Source of the DNA: Flavobacterium sp. UMI-01
Lineage (GTDB): Bacteria; Bacteroidota; Bacteroidia; Flavobacteriales; Flavobacteriaceae
Length of the DNA stretch: 64,000 nt
Assembly: GCF_019656315.1 (NCBI RefSeq)
Contig: NZ_BPLU01000069.1
Location: forward strand, 1-64,000
Reading direction: 5' to 3'
Under the pieces are notes generated by a model. It saw nothing but the letters and a program-made list of their open reading frames with translations, was not told the origin of the DNA and did not search any database. Position numbers and translations under genes: made by a program. Below, one piece after another: positions 7,481-16,696 of this stretch. Within the stretch, counting starts at the first letter, position 1. Each line of letters opens with the position of its first letter.

Positions 7481-10132
7481 ATGTTAAAAAAAATCGCACT
7501 CATAACTGGAGGATTCCTACTGCTGTTAGCCGGAAGTTTATTTGCTATCCCGTATTTTTTTAAAGACCAAATCCAAGCTAAAATCACAGCTGCTATCAAT
7601 AAAAAAGTAGATGCCAAAGTGGCTTTTGCTAATGCCGATTTGAGTTTGTTCAAAAACTTCCCCAATGCCACAGTGACTATTGACTCATTGAGCATCATCA
7701 ATAAAGCTCCATTTGAAGGTGATACGCTAATTGCTTTAGGTGAATTGCAATTAAAAATGTCCGTCAAAGAACTTTTTAAAGAAAAAAATGAATCGATCGC
7801 TATTCAGGGAATCACTTCAAAAAATGGCTTGATTAACATCATCTTTAACGAAGACGGCCTTGGAAATTATGATATCGCTTTGAAAGAAGACAACCCGCAA
7901 GACGATAATGGAAAGAGCGAGCCGTTAGCCTTAAAAATCCAAGAATACGCCATTGCTAATTTTCAATTTCGATATACGGACAAAGCCTCAAAAATCAAAA
8001 TGGTTATTGACAGTTTAAACCATAAAGGTACAGGAGATTTTGCTACTTCAAAATTGGATTTAGACACTCATTCTACTGCTACCATTTCATTAGATATGGA
8101 CAAAGTCAATTACATGAAAAATGTAGCATTGACTTTAGACGCAATTCTAGGAATTGATTTAGATCAGAACAAATATACCTTCAAAGAAAACAAAGCTTTA
8201 ATCAATCAATTACCTTTAGAATTTGATGGTTTTATTCAGATGGTTGAAGCTGGTCAAGAATACGATTTGAAATTTAAAACTCCAACTTCGTCCTTCAAAA
8301 ACTTTTTAGGCTTAATTCCTGCTGCTTACTCCTCTAGTCTAGACAATGTGAAAACGACAGGAGATTTTACTGTTGCTGGGTTTGCCAAAGGTACTTATAC
8401 GGATACAACTGTTCCTCAATTCAATATTGAAATCGCTTCTAACAATGCATCCTTTCAGTATCCAAACTTACCTAAATCAGTTCAAAATATTATTATAGAC
8501 ACCCAAATTGTTAACACAACGGGAATTTTGAATGATACTTATGTCAATTTGGACAAATTATCCTTTACTATTGACCAAGATGTTTTCAATGCCAAAGCTA
8601 CAATTCGCAATATTACTCAAAATGCATTGGTGGATGCCATGCTAAAAGGAACTATTAATCTCAGCAACTTATCCAAGGCCTACCCAATCAAGCTTGACAA
8701 ACCTTTGGCAGGGATTTTAAAAGCGGATGTAGTTACTAATTTTGATATGGCTTCAGTTGAAAAAAGCGAATACCAAAACATCCGAAATTCAGGAACGATG
8801 AGTCTTTCTGGTTTCAAATATACTGATGAAAATGGCAAATCCATGAACATCAGTACGGCTTTGATACAATTCAACCCTAATCAAGTTAATTTAAAACAAT
8901 TTAATGCGACTACTGGAAAAAGTGACCTTAGCATCACGGGAGTTCTGGATAACTTCTATGGTTTTATTTTCAAAAACCAAGAACTAAAAGGAAATTTCGC
9001 ATTACAATCGAATCAATTGGCCGTTAATGACTTCATGACGGCAGAGGAACCTGTAAAAACAGCAAACGAAACTAAAAAACCCGCTGAGGCAATGAAAATC
9101 CCAGCCTATTTGAATTGTTCGCTTACCGCTAAAGCCAATACGGTTTTATACGATAATCTGACCTTAAAAGAAGTCTCGGGTAAACTCATTGTTAAAGACG
9201 AAAAAGTAACGATGGAGAATGTCAAAACTGCCATTTTTGGTGGAACTATCGGCTTGAATGGTTCTGTTTCCACCAAAGGAAAAACACCCGTTTTCGACAT
9301 GAGTTTAGGATTAACTCAGGTAGATATTGCGCAATCCTTCACCCAATTAGACTTACTTAAAAAAATTGCTCCCATTGCAGGAATCATCAACGGAAAATTA
9401 AATTCTTCAATTAAACTCAACGGAAACCTAACTAATGACATGAGTCCCGATTTAAAAACCCTTACAGGTGACTTGATAGGACAATTGCTAACTTCCACTA
9501 TTAATCCAGAAAAATCAACTTTATTAACCGCTTTAACTTCAAATATTAAATTCATTGACTTAGACAAAATCAATTTGAATGATTTAAAAGCTGCTATTAG
9601 TTTTGATGATGGTAAAGTTAACATCAGGCCTTTTGACATCAAATACAAAGACATTAAGGCGACTATTGGAGGTTCACATGGATTTGACCAAAGCATGAAT
9701 TATAGTTTAAAATTTGATGTTCCTGCTAAATATCTAGGGGCGGAAGCTAATGCTCTAATTGCAAAATTAACACCAGCGGATGCAGCAAAATTGGAGAACA
9801 TTCCAATTAATGCTATCATGACTGGAAATTTTTCAAACCCAAAAATTTCTACCGATATGAAAACCGCTGTGACTAATTTGACCAATCAATTAGTACAACA
9901 ACAAAAGGCAGCTTTAATCAATAAAGGGACGTCAAAACTAACTGACCTCATCAATAAAAACAAACCCGCTGGAGACACCTCTAAAACCGTGGTACCAACT
10001 ACTAAAGCGGAAGTACAAGAAAAAGCCAAAGAAGAGGTAAAAACTAAAGCAACCGACTTAATAAAAGGTTTTTTAAACAAGAAAAAACCAGCGGAAGAAG
10101 CTAAACCTACTGAAACCAAACCCGTTGAATAA
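7481..10132 (+). CDS. AsmA-family protein
   Basis: 883 residues. One N-terminal membrane segment (about 5-25) anchors a very long repetitive beta-rich body typical of AsmA-like proteins, including the opening pattern of an N-terminal helix then DAKVAFANADLSLFKNFPNA. The C-terminal AsmA segment (about 700-800) contains the DIKYKDIKATIGGSHGFDQS strand pattern. The last 60 residues are a Lys/Pro/Glu/Thr-rich tail. AsmA-like proteins are thought to bridge the envelope and move phospholipid to the outer membrane; that role is inferred by family. Monocistronic. Confidence 0.85.
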   Translation: MLKKIALITGGFLLLLAGSLFAIPYFFKDQIQAKITAAINKKVDAKVAFANADLSLFKNFPNATVTIDSLSIINKAPFEGDTLIALGELQLKMSVKELFKEKNESIAIQGITSKNGLINIIFNEDGLGNYDIALKEDNPQDDNGKSEPLALKIQEYAIANFQFRYTDKASKIKMVIDSLNHKGTGDFATSKLDLDTHSTATISLDMDKVNYMKNVALTLDAILGIDLDQNKYTFKENKALINQLPLEFDGFIQMVEAGQEYDLKFKTPTSSFKNFLGLIPAAYSSSLDNVKTTGDFTVAGFAKGTYTDTTVPQFNIEIASNNASFQYPNLPKSVQNIIIDTQIVNTTGILNDTYVNLDKLSFTIDQDVFNAKATIRNITQNALVDAMLKGTINLSNLSKAYPIKLDKPLAGILKADVVTNFDMASVEKSEYQNIRNSGTMSLSGFKYTDENGKSMNISTALIQFNPNQVNLKQFNATTGKSDLSITGVLDNFYGFIFKNQELKGNFALQSNQLAVNDFMTAEEPVKTANETKKPAEAMKIPAYLNCSLTAKANTVLYDNLTLKEVSGKLIVKDEKVTMENVKTAIFGGTIGLNGSVSTKGKTPVFDMSLGLTQVDIAQSFTQLDLLKKIAPIAGIINGKLNSSIKLNGNLTNDMSPDLKTLTGDLIGQLLTSTINPEKSTLLTALTSNIKFIDLDKINLNDLKAAISFDDGKVNIRPFDIKYKDIKATIGGSHGFDQSMNYSLKFDVPAKYLGAEANALIAKLTPADAAKLENIPINAIMTGNFSNPKISTDMKTAVTNLTNQLVQQQKAALINKGTSKLTDLINKNKPAGDTSKTVVPTTKAEVQEKAKEEVKTKATDLIKGFLNKKKPAEEAKPTETKPVE

Positions 10133-10137
10133 GACAC

Positions 10138-10187
10138 AAGAAGTGCCTAACACTTGGAAAGCATTCTCGTATTAAGCACTTCTTTTA
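10138..10187 (+). terminator. Possible terminator after the AsmA gene
   Basis: AAGAAGTGC (10138-10146) pairs with GCACTTCTT (10176-10184), followed by TTT. The 29-nt loop is long, so strength is uncertain. Confidence 0.5.
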
Positions 10188-10242
10188 AATTACATTATCA
10201 ACAATTAACTAGATAAAAGTATCCAAAATCAAAGTCCCAATA

Positions 10243-11037
10243 CTAAAGATTTATTTGTACCACATACCCTTCGGAACCACGAACATTAAAAACGGTTCCG
10301 TCTTCAAACATCAAGTATTGCCCTTTAACCCCTATTAATTTCCCTTTATAAGTTGGTGTTTTATCCAGACTTAAACTTTTTACTTTGTTAGGATAAACCA
10401 AAACAGGATATTCCATTTGATACAAATCGTATTTATCTAAAACAAAATAATCTTTAACCTCATCGGGAATTAGGGATTCTAATTTCATTCGTTCACCAAC
10501 TAAATCAACAGGCTCAATGGCATTGGTCAACATTTTACGCCAATTGGTTTTATCTGCGTAATGGTCTTTGAGGGCAACCTCAGTAATTCCTGCCAAATAG
10601 CGATTTGGCACTTCTACAACAGCAATGGCTTCATTAGCCCCTTGATCAATCCAACGTGTGGGCACTTGTGATTTTCTCGTGACTCCTACCTTGATTTCGC
10701 TTGACAGCGCTAAATATACAATATGAGGTTGCAATTGTGCTTTTTGTTCATAAACCAAATCCCTATCAGCTATACCCAAATGCGCTGTACTCAATTCTGG
10801 TTTCATAATCCAATCCCCTACTGCAGCACTCGAATAAAAACAGTCGTAACAAAACCCTTGACGGAATATTTTTTTCTTCTTATTGCAATTTAAACATTGA
10901 TACCCAATCAATTGAATTTCTAGTTCTTGATTCAACACTTGGTTCATATTGAGAAAACTATCTTCAAAAACTAAATAATATTGGATTGGATTGCCAAATT
11001 CAGTTTGCATTTTTGCTAGTACACCTTCGTATTGCAT
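10243..11037 (-). CDS. DUF2797 domain protein
   Basis: 264 residues matching DUF2797. A zinc-ribbon-like region carries CLNC (about 48-51) and CYDC (about 66-69), followed by a conserved AHLGIADRD segment. The central part (KVGVTRKSQVPTRWIDQGAN) resembles the GIY-YIG-like core described for this family. C-terminal strands (YKGKLIGVKGQYLMFEDG) complete it. The biochemical role is unknown. It is divergent from the GH3 gene. Family assignment is good, function open. Confidence 0.8.
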   Translation of the reverse strand: MQYEGVLAKMQTEFGNPIQYYLVFEDSFLNMNQVLNQELEIQLIGYQCLNCNKKKKIFRQGFCYDCFYSSAAVGDWIMKPELSTAHLGIADRDLVYEQKAQLQPHIVYLALSSEIKVGVTRKSQVPTRWIDQGANEAIAVVEVPNRYLAGITEVALKDHYADKTNWRKMLTNAIEPVDLVGERMKLESLIPDEVKDYFVLDKYDLYQMEYPVLVYPNKVKSLSLDKTPTYKGKLIGVKGQYLMFEDGTVFNVRGSEGYVVQINL

Positions 11038-11069
11038 GGAATTATGGTTTGATATATGACTATTTTTTC

Positions 11070-11077
11070 TATTTTTG
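11070..11077 (+). promoter_or_regulatory. Candidate -7 box for the GH3 gene
   Basis: TATTTTTG matches TAnnTTTG, 48 bp before the ATG at 11126. Confidence 0.45.
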
Positions 11078-11125
11078 GTAAAGTTATCATTCGTAATGCA
11101 TAATTCATAATACCATTTTTAAAAA

Positions 11126-12652
11126 ATGCCACTAACTATTATCAATGCATTTGCTTCTTGGGTTTTAAAACAACGAATCCACCAAATAGAACTTTTCTTG
11201 AAATACCCTAACGAGGTACAAGAAGAGCTACTGATGAATTTGCTTCAATCAGCCAAATATACTGCTCTAGGAAAACAATACGGATTTGATTCTATCCTTT
11301 CATACAAAACCTTTTGCGAAAGGGTCCCTATCAGCAGTTATGAAGAAATTCAACCACTTATTGAACGGACACGAAATGGGGAACAAAATTTGTTTTGGAA
11401 TACCACTATCAAATGGTTTGCTAAATCTAGTGGCACAACAAATGCCAAAAGCAAATTTATCCCCGTAAGTAATGAAGCGCTTGAAGACTGTCATTACAAA
11501 GGAAGTAAAGATTTATTGTGCATGTACCTCAACAACAACGAAGATTCGGAAATGTTTTTGGGCAAAAGTCTTAGACTTGGAGGTAGTTCTCAAATCTATG
11601 AAAACAACAACAGTTATTTTGGTGATTTATCAGCCATATTGATTGAAAACATGCCTATTTGGGCTGAGTTTAGTAGTACTCCCAGCAACAAAACCTCTTT
11701 AATGAGCCATTGGGAAACTAAAATTGCTGCCATTATCAATGAAACTAAAACAGAAAATGTGACCAGTTTTGCCGGTGTTCCTTCTTGGATGTTGGTTTTG
11801 ATGAACAAAATGATGGAAGAAACAGGCAAAACCAATTTACTAGAAATCTGGCCTAATCTTGAGGTGTATTTTCACGGTGGCGTGAGTTTTGAGCCTTATC
11901 GCGAACAGTACCAATCAATTTTACCCAAAAAAGATTTTAAATATTACGAAATATACAACGCCTCCGAAGGTTTTTTTGCCATTCAAGACCTTAACTACTC
12001 CAATGATTTATTGTTGATGCTGGATTACGGCATCTTTTACGAATTCATTCCGATGGATGTCTTTGGCACCGAAAATCAATTTGCGATTCGGCTATCAGAT
12101 GTTGAATTACATAAAAATTATGCCATTGTCATTACCACCAATTCGGGTTTATGGCGCTATCTTATAGGTGACACCGTACGTTTTACCTCATTAAATCCTT
12201 TCCGAATTAGAGTTACAGGTCGAACCAAACATCATATCAATGTTTTTGGTGAAGAATTAATGATTGAAAACACAGATAAAGCATTAGCCGAGGCATGTAA
12301 ATTGACTCATGCTGAAGTAATTGATTATACCGTAGCGCCTATTTTCATGAAAGAAAAAGAAAAAGGAGCGCATGAGTGGATGATTGAATTTAAAACTATT
12401 CCAAATGACCTAGCTCTATTTGAGAAAATTCTAGATGAAACGTTGCAAAATATCAATTCTGACTACGAAGCCAAACGCTACAACAACATGACCCTTAATC
12501 CTTTGGTAATTAATATTGCGCGTAAGAATTTATTTTATGACTGGCTCAAAGACCGTGACAAACTTGGAGGGCAACACAAAATCCCAAGATTATCCAACAG
12601 TAGAGATTATTTAGAGCAATTGAAAAGCATGCAAGTTAAAATTATTGCCTGA
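11126..12652 (+). CDS. GH3-family acyl-adenylate-forming protein
   Basis: 508 residues, the usual length for bacterial GH3 homologues. Plant GH3 enzymes adenylate a carboxylic acid and join it to an amino acid; bacterial members are widespread in Bacteroidota but largely uncharacterised. Adenylate-binding motifs are visible: the P-loop-like FAKSSGTTNAKSKFIP (about 98-113), YNASEGFFAIQ (about 278-288) and the IGDTVRFTSLNPFRIRVTGR hinge (about 348-367). The substrate cannot be inferred. Convergent with serB across a 350-bp gap. Confidence 0.88.
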   Translation: MPLTIINAFASWVLKQRIHQIELFLKYPNEVQEELLMNLLQSAKYTALGKQYGFDSILSYKTFCERVPISSYEEIQPLIERTRNGEQNLFWNTTIKWFAKSSGTTNAKSKFIPVSNEALEDCHYKGSKDLLCMYLNNNEDSEMFLGKSLRLGGSSQIYENNNSYFGDLSAILIENMPIWAEFSSTPSNKTSLMSHWETKIAAIINETKTENVTSFAGVPSWMLVLMNKMMEETGKTNLLEIWPNLEVYFHGGVSFEPYREQYQSILPKKDFKYYEIYNASEGFFAIQDLNYSNDLLLMLDYGIFYEFIPMDVFGTENQFAIRLSDVELHKNYAIVITTNSGLWRYLIGDTVRFTSLNPFRIRVTGRTKHHINVFGEELMIENTDKALAEACKLTHAEVIDYTVAPIFMKEKEKGAHEWMIEFKTIPNDLALFEKILDETLQNINSDYEAKRYNNMTLNPLVINIARKNLFYDWLKDRDKLGGQHKIPRLSNSRDYLEQLKSMQVKIIA

Positions 12653-13004
12653 TGCCATTTTCTGTTTCGACCCCTTACAATCTTATGCGATTAAACACGT
12701 AAAGGTTGTGATGGCACGGAAGTATTGTACAAAAAAGAACCTGCTACCCATTCCATCTTACACTTGTTTAAAACATTTTTCCAAAGTAGAAACTTCAAAT
12801 TTATTAAAATTTTTCAAAGACATTCCTATAAAAAAATAAGTCATACAATCACAGATTAATCAATTTTTAAATAAATTTTCATCTCTAATAACCCTCGTAA
12901 AGTGGAAGTAGTGCCAATTTATTCTTAGAATTATTAGTTTAAAAAATTGATGAATCTGTGGTTGTTTTTAATTTGTGCCTGGAAGATTTAAAACTGTTTA
13001 AATT
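12653..13004. other. Gene-free stretch between the GH3 gene and serB
   Basis: No convincing gene. A 64-codon open frame starting at a TTG inside the GH3 gene shows no protein-like features. The notable content is an inverted repeat pair at 12848-12870 and 12939-12962. Confidence 0.6.
12848..12962. repeat. Inverted repeat pair, about 23-bp arms
   Basis: 12848-12870 contains CACAGATTAATCAATTTTT. The reverse complement of 12939-12962 contains CACAGATTCATCAATTTTTT. The arms differ by one substitution and one inserted T and are separated by about 68 bp. A related CAGATTCACAGATTT motif occurs near 29160. Confidence 0.75.
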
Positions 13005-14243
13005 TTAGATTTTTTCCATCATATCAATATGCCTGTCGTGGTAGCCTAGCAGGTACAAAACCCCGTCAAGACCAAGACTAGAGATAGAAGTTGCTGCACT
13101 TTCCTTCACCTTAGGTTTGGCATGGAAAGCAATTCCTAATCCTGCTAAATTTATCATTGGCAAATCATTAGCACCATCCCCAACAGCAATAGTTTGATTG
13201 ATATTGATGCCTTCTTTATCCGCAATCGCTTGCAGGTATTCGGCTTTCTTCTTACCATCAACAATATCGCCTAAGTATTTACCCGTCAATTTACCATCTT
13301 TTATTTCTAATTGGTTGGCATGTACATAATCAATACCCAATTCTTTTTGCAAATATTCACCAAAATAGGTAAAGCCACCCGACAAGATTGCCGTTTTATA
13401 GCCATAATATTTCAACGCTTTCATCAATCGGTGCGCCCCCTTGGTGATAGGCAATCTCTTGGCTACATCTTGTAATACTTCTTCACTCAATCCTTCTAGC
13501 AATGCCATGCGTTGTTTAAAACTTTCGTTAAAATCAATTTCGCCATTCATTGCAGATTCAGTAATCGCACGAACCTGTTCTCCTACTCCATTTAACTCCG
13601 CCAATTCATCAATTACTTCCGTTTGAATCAAAGTCGAATCCATATCAAAACACACCAAACGACGGTTTCTTCTGTAAATAGTATCTTCTTGAAATGAAAT
13701 ATCAACGTCTAAGGTTCGGGAAATTTCCATAAAATGAGCGGTCATTGTTTTTTTATCAACAATATTTCCTGAAACAGATAATTGCACACAAGAACGAGGA
13801 TACTCTTCTTTCTCCACGATAGATGTTCGGCCTGTTAATCGTTTTATAGAATCAATATTCAGTTGTTGGTCCGACATAATTTTAGTCACTGCAGCCAATT
13901 GCTTAGCTGCTAAAGTTTCGCCCAAAATATTGATGATATAACGCTGTTTGGATTGTGTTTTCACCCAGCTTTCATAATCATCGATTGAGATAGGAATGAA
14001 CTTTACTTTGATGCCTAACTCATATCCTTTGAACAATAAATCTTTTAAAACAGGTGCTGAACATGAACCCGCTTCTATTTCGAACAAAATTCCTAATGAC
14101 AATGTATCGTGAATATCTGCTTGACCTATGTCTAAAACGATGGCATTGTAATTTGCCAATACGGAGGTTAATCCAGCTGTCACCCCTGGTTTGTCTTGAC
14201 CAGAAACTTTTAATAAAATAATCTCTTTATCTTCTATTGCCAT
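13005..14243 (-). CDS. serB: Phosphoserine phosphatase SerB with N-terminal ACT domains
   Basis: 412 residues. It hydrolyses O-phosphoserine in the last step of serine synthesis. Two ACT-like regulatory domains occupy about residues 1-180 (opening ILLKVSGQDKPGVTAGLTSV). The HAD catalytic domain follows with motif I CFDMDSTLIQTEV (nucleophile Asp), motif II AILSGGFTYF, the conserved Lys near DIVDGKKKAEYL and motif III AVGDGANDLPMI. ACT domains suggest amino-acid feedback. It stands alone, upstream of the clpX terminator. Confidence 0.95.
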   Translation of the reverse strand: MAIEDKEIILLKVSGQDKPGVTAGLTSVLANYNAIVLDIGQADIHDTLSLGILFEIEAGSCSAPVLKDLLFKGYELGIKVKFIPISIDDYESWVKTQSKQRYIINILGETLAAKQLAAVTKIMSDQQLNIDSIKRLTGRTSIVEKEEYPRSCVQLSVSGNIVDKKTMTAHFMEISRTLDVDISFQEDTIYRRNRRLVCFDMDSTLIQTEVIDELAELNGVGEQVRAITESAMNGEIDFNESFKQRMALLEGLSEEVLQDVAKRLPITKGAHRLMKALKYYGYKTAILSGGFTYFGEYLQKELGIDYVHANQLEIKDGKLTGKYLGDIVDGKKKAEYLQAIADKEGININQTIAVGDGANDLPMINLAGLGIAFHAKPKVKESAATSISSLGLDGVLYLLGYHDRHIDMMEKI

Positions 14244-14387
14244 TTTTAATTCTGTATTGATTTAGAAGCGACAAAAATCGGTAAACTATTGTTTATAAAA
14301 AAGGATATTGAGGGATTTTTTAAAAACATAACGCTCCCACTACACCTATCGGAAACAAACCTTAGATAGACCAAAAGAGCGTAACAA

Positions 14388-14418
14388 AAAAACCTGCTCA
14401 AATGATTTGAACAGGTTC
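14388..14418 (-). terminator. Intrinsic terminator of clpX
   Basis: Stem AACCTGCTCAAAT with ATTTGAACAGGTT (one C-A mismatch), and a U tract on the minus strand from the A-run at 14385-14391. Confidence 0.8.
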
Positions 14419-14444
14419 TTATAATTTAACAGAAGAGCTAATTG

Positions 14445-15677
14445 TTACGAAGCAATTTCCAAACGCTTCAATAAATTTTTATTCAAGGTTTCGCTAGCGT
14501 AGTCTTTATCAATTTCTAAAACTTTTTCATCAGAACTTGGTAAGTCATACATGGCATCGGTTAAGATTGCCTCACATAACGAGCGCAATCCACGTGCTCC
14601 TAATTTGTACTCTAAAGCTTTATCCACAATGAAATCTAAAGCTTCATCAGTAATACTAAATTCAACCTCATCCATTAAGAACAACTTTTGGTATTGTTTG
14701 ATTAACGCATTTTTGGGCTGGGTCAAAATCGCTCTTAACGTTTTTCTATCCAACGGATCCATATGGGTTAATACAGGCAAACGACCAATAATTTCAGGAA
14801 TCAAACCAAAATCTTTAATGTCTTTAGGAATGATGTATTGCAATAAGTTATCCTTATCAATATTATCTGCATTTCTTGAAGTAGAGTACCCTACAGCCTG
14901 ACGGTTCAAACGCTTTGAAATCACTTTTTCGATACCATCAAAAGCGCCACCTGCTATAAATAAAATATTTTGTGTATTAACCTCAACAAATTTTTGATCT
15001 GGGTGTTTACGACCTCCTTTGGGTGGTACATTCACTACTGTCCCTTCCAGCAATTTCAACAAAGCTTGTTGCACTCCTTCACCAGAAACATCACGTGTAA
15101 TGGATGGATTATCACTCTTACGAGCAATCTTATCAATCTCGTCAATAAAAACGATTCCTCGTTCGGCTTTGGCTACATCATAATCGGCTGCTTGTAAAAG
15201 ACGTGTCAAAATACTTTCTACATCTTCCCCTACATACCCTGCTTCTGTAAGTACCGTAGCATCAACAATTGCCAATGGCACATCAAGCATTTTTGCTATA
15301 GTCTTGGCCACTAAAGTCTTTCCTGTACCTGTTTGCCCAACCACGATGATATTGCTTTTTTCAATCTCAACTTCATCGTCTTCTTGCTGTTGCATCAAAC
15401 GTTTGTAGTGATTGTAAACCGCTACAGACATTACTTTTTTTGTTTGGTCTTGTCCAATTACATATTGATCTAAAAAAGCTCGAATTTCTTTTGGCTTTTG
15501 TAAAATCAAATCTCCCACAACATTTGCGCCTTTACTTGATTTGATTTCCTCAAGTACAATTCCGTGTGCTTGCTCGATACACTTATCACAAATATGCGCA
15601 TCAATCCCAGCAATTAACAAATTGGTTTCAGGCTTTTTTCGTCCACAAAATGAACATTCTAATTTTTCTTTTGCCAT
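14445..15677 (-). CDS. clpX: ClpXP protease ATPase subunit ClpX
   Basis: 410 residues. The AAA+ unfoldase feeds substrates to ClpP. The N-terminal zinc-binding domain has Cys 8, 11, 30 and 33. Walker A is GQTGTGKT (114-121), Walker B is in IVFIDEIDKIA, and the sensor-2 arginine is in GARGLRSL. The pore loop and FIAGGAFDGIE segment are intact. It lies 110 bp downstream of clpP on the same strand, with a terminator after it. The order tig-clpP-clpX matches the arrangement found in many bacteria. Confidence 0.98.
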   Translation of the reverse strand: MAKEKLECSFCGRKKPETNLLIAGIDAHICDKCIEQAHGIVLEEIKSSKGANVVGDLILQKPKEIRAFLDQYVIGQDQTKKVMSVAVYNHYKRLMQQQEDDEVEIEKSNIIVVGQTGTGKTLVAKTIAKMLDVPLAIVDATVLTEAGYVGEDVESILTRLLQAADYDVAKAERGIVFIDEIDKIARKSDNPSITRDVSGEGVQQALLKLLEGTVVNVPPKGGRKHPDQKFVEVNTQNILFIAGGAFDGIEKVISKRLNRQAVGYSTSRNADNIDKDNLLQYIIPKDIKDFGLIPEIIGRLPVLTHMDPLDRKTLRAILTQPKNALIKQYQKLFLMDEVEFSITDEALDFIVDKALEYKLGARGLRSLCEAILTDAMYDLPSSDEKVLEIDKDYASETLNKNLLKRLEIAS

Positions 15678-15787
15678 TCTTTTTTAGTGATCAGTAAACA
15701 GTATTTAGTAATCAGTTGCTCAGTTTGTGTGATAGGAAATACTTCCTAAAAACTGAACACTAAAAACCTGAACACTGGATACTTAAT

Positions 15788-16462
15788 TTAACTTCTTCTC
15801 AACACTTCATCAATCATTCCGTATTCTTTTGCTTCATCAGCAATCATCCAATAATCACGCTCACTATCAGCATATACTTTATCAAATGGTTGACCTGAAT
15901 GATGTGAAATAATTCGGTACAATTCATCTTTCAATTTTAACATTTCTCTCAAATTGATTTCCATGTCACTTGCTACCCCTTGTGCTCCTCCTGAAGGTTG
16001 GTGAATCATTACTCTTGAATGTGGTAACGCAGAACGTTTTCCTTCAGCGCCAGCACATAATAAAACAGCTCCCATAGAAGCCGCCATACCTGTACAAATG
16101 GTTGCTACATCAGGCTTAATATATTGCATGGTATCATAAATACCTAAACCTGCATATACACTTCCTCCTGGTGAATTCAAATAAATTTGAATATCCTTTG
16201 AAGCATCAGCACTTTCTAAGAAAAGCAGCTGTGCTTGAACGATATTTGCAATTTGATCATCAATACCTGTTCCTAGAAAAATAATACGATCCATCATCAA
16301 TCTCGAAAAAACATCCAGTTGCGAAACATTCAATTGACGTTCTTCAATAATATATGGAGTCATATTAGTAGGATTCATAGCTGCAATGATTTTATCATAA
16401 TACATTGCATTTACACCTTGGTGCTTTGTAGCAAATTTTTTAAATTCTTTCCCGTAATTCAT
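15788..16462 (-). CDS. clpP: ATP-dependent Clp protease proteolytic subunit
   Basis: 224 residues. The catalytic triad is visible as S129 in GMAASMG, H154 in MIHQPSGG and D203 in SERDYWM. The N-terminus is about 25 residues longer than the mature enzyme and may be a processed propeptide. The usual oligomerisation handle and the C-terminal GMIDEVL are present. It sits between tig and clpX, separated from tig by a terminator hairpin, so it may have its own promoter in the 16463-16530 spacer. Confidence 0.97.
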   Translation of the reverse strand: MNYGKEFKKFATKHQGVNAMYYDKIIAAMNPTNMTPYIIEERQLNVSQLDVFSRLMMDRIIFLGTGIDDQIANIVQAQLLFLESADASKDIQIYLNSPGGSVYAGLGIYDTMQYIKPDVATICTGMAASMGAVLLCAGAEGKRSALPHSRVMIHQPSGGAQGVASDMEINLREMLKLKDELYRIISHHSGQPFDKVYADSERDYWMIADEAKEYGMIDEVLRRS

Positions 16463-16533
16463 TTTAAAAAAAGTTTAAAGTTTAAAAGTTCAAAGTTTAA
16501 GATTGTTCTAATGTGAATATAAAACCTTAAACT

Positions 16534-16571
16534 AAAAAAACAAAGAGCGTCAAAAAATCTTTCTGACGCTC
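16534..16571 (-). terminator. Intrinsic terminator of tig
   Basis: Stem GAGCGTCA (16545-16552) with TGACGCTC (16564-16571), followed on the minus strand by a run of U (A-run 16534-16540). Confidence 0.82.
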
Positions 16572-16696
16572 AAATATACTTAATTTTTATTATTTAGTTT
16601 TAGTAATAAAATCATAAAGTTATTTTGTGTTTTTTGATTTTTTCAAATCAATCTAAATCAACACTTAACTTCTAACTTTCTACCTTTAACTTTAAA

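Noticed and set aside
12645..12839. 64-codon open frame after the GH3 gene
   Set aside because: Starts with TTG inside the GH3 gene, has no recognisable protein features and ends in a gap rich in repeats.
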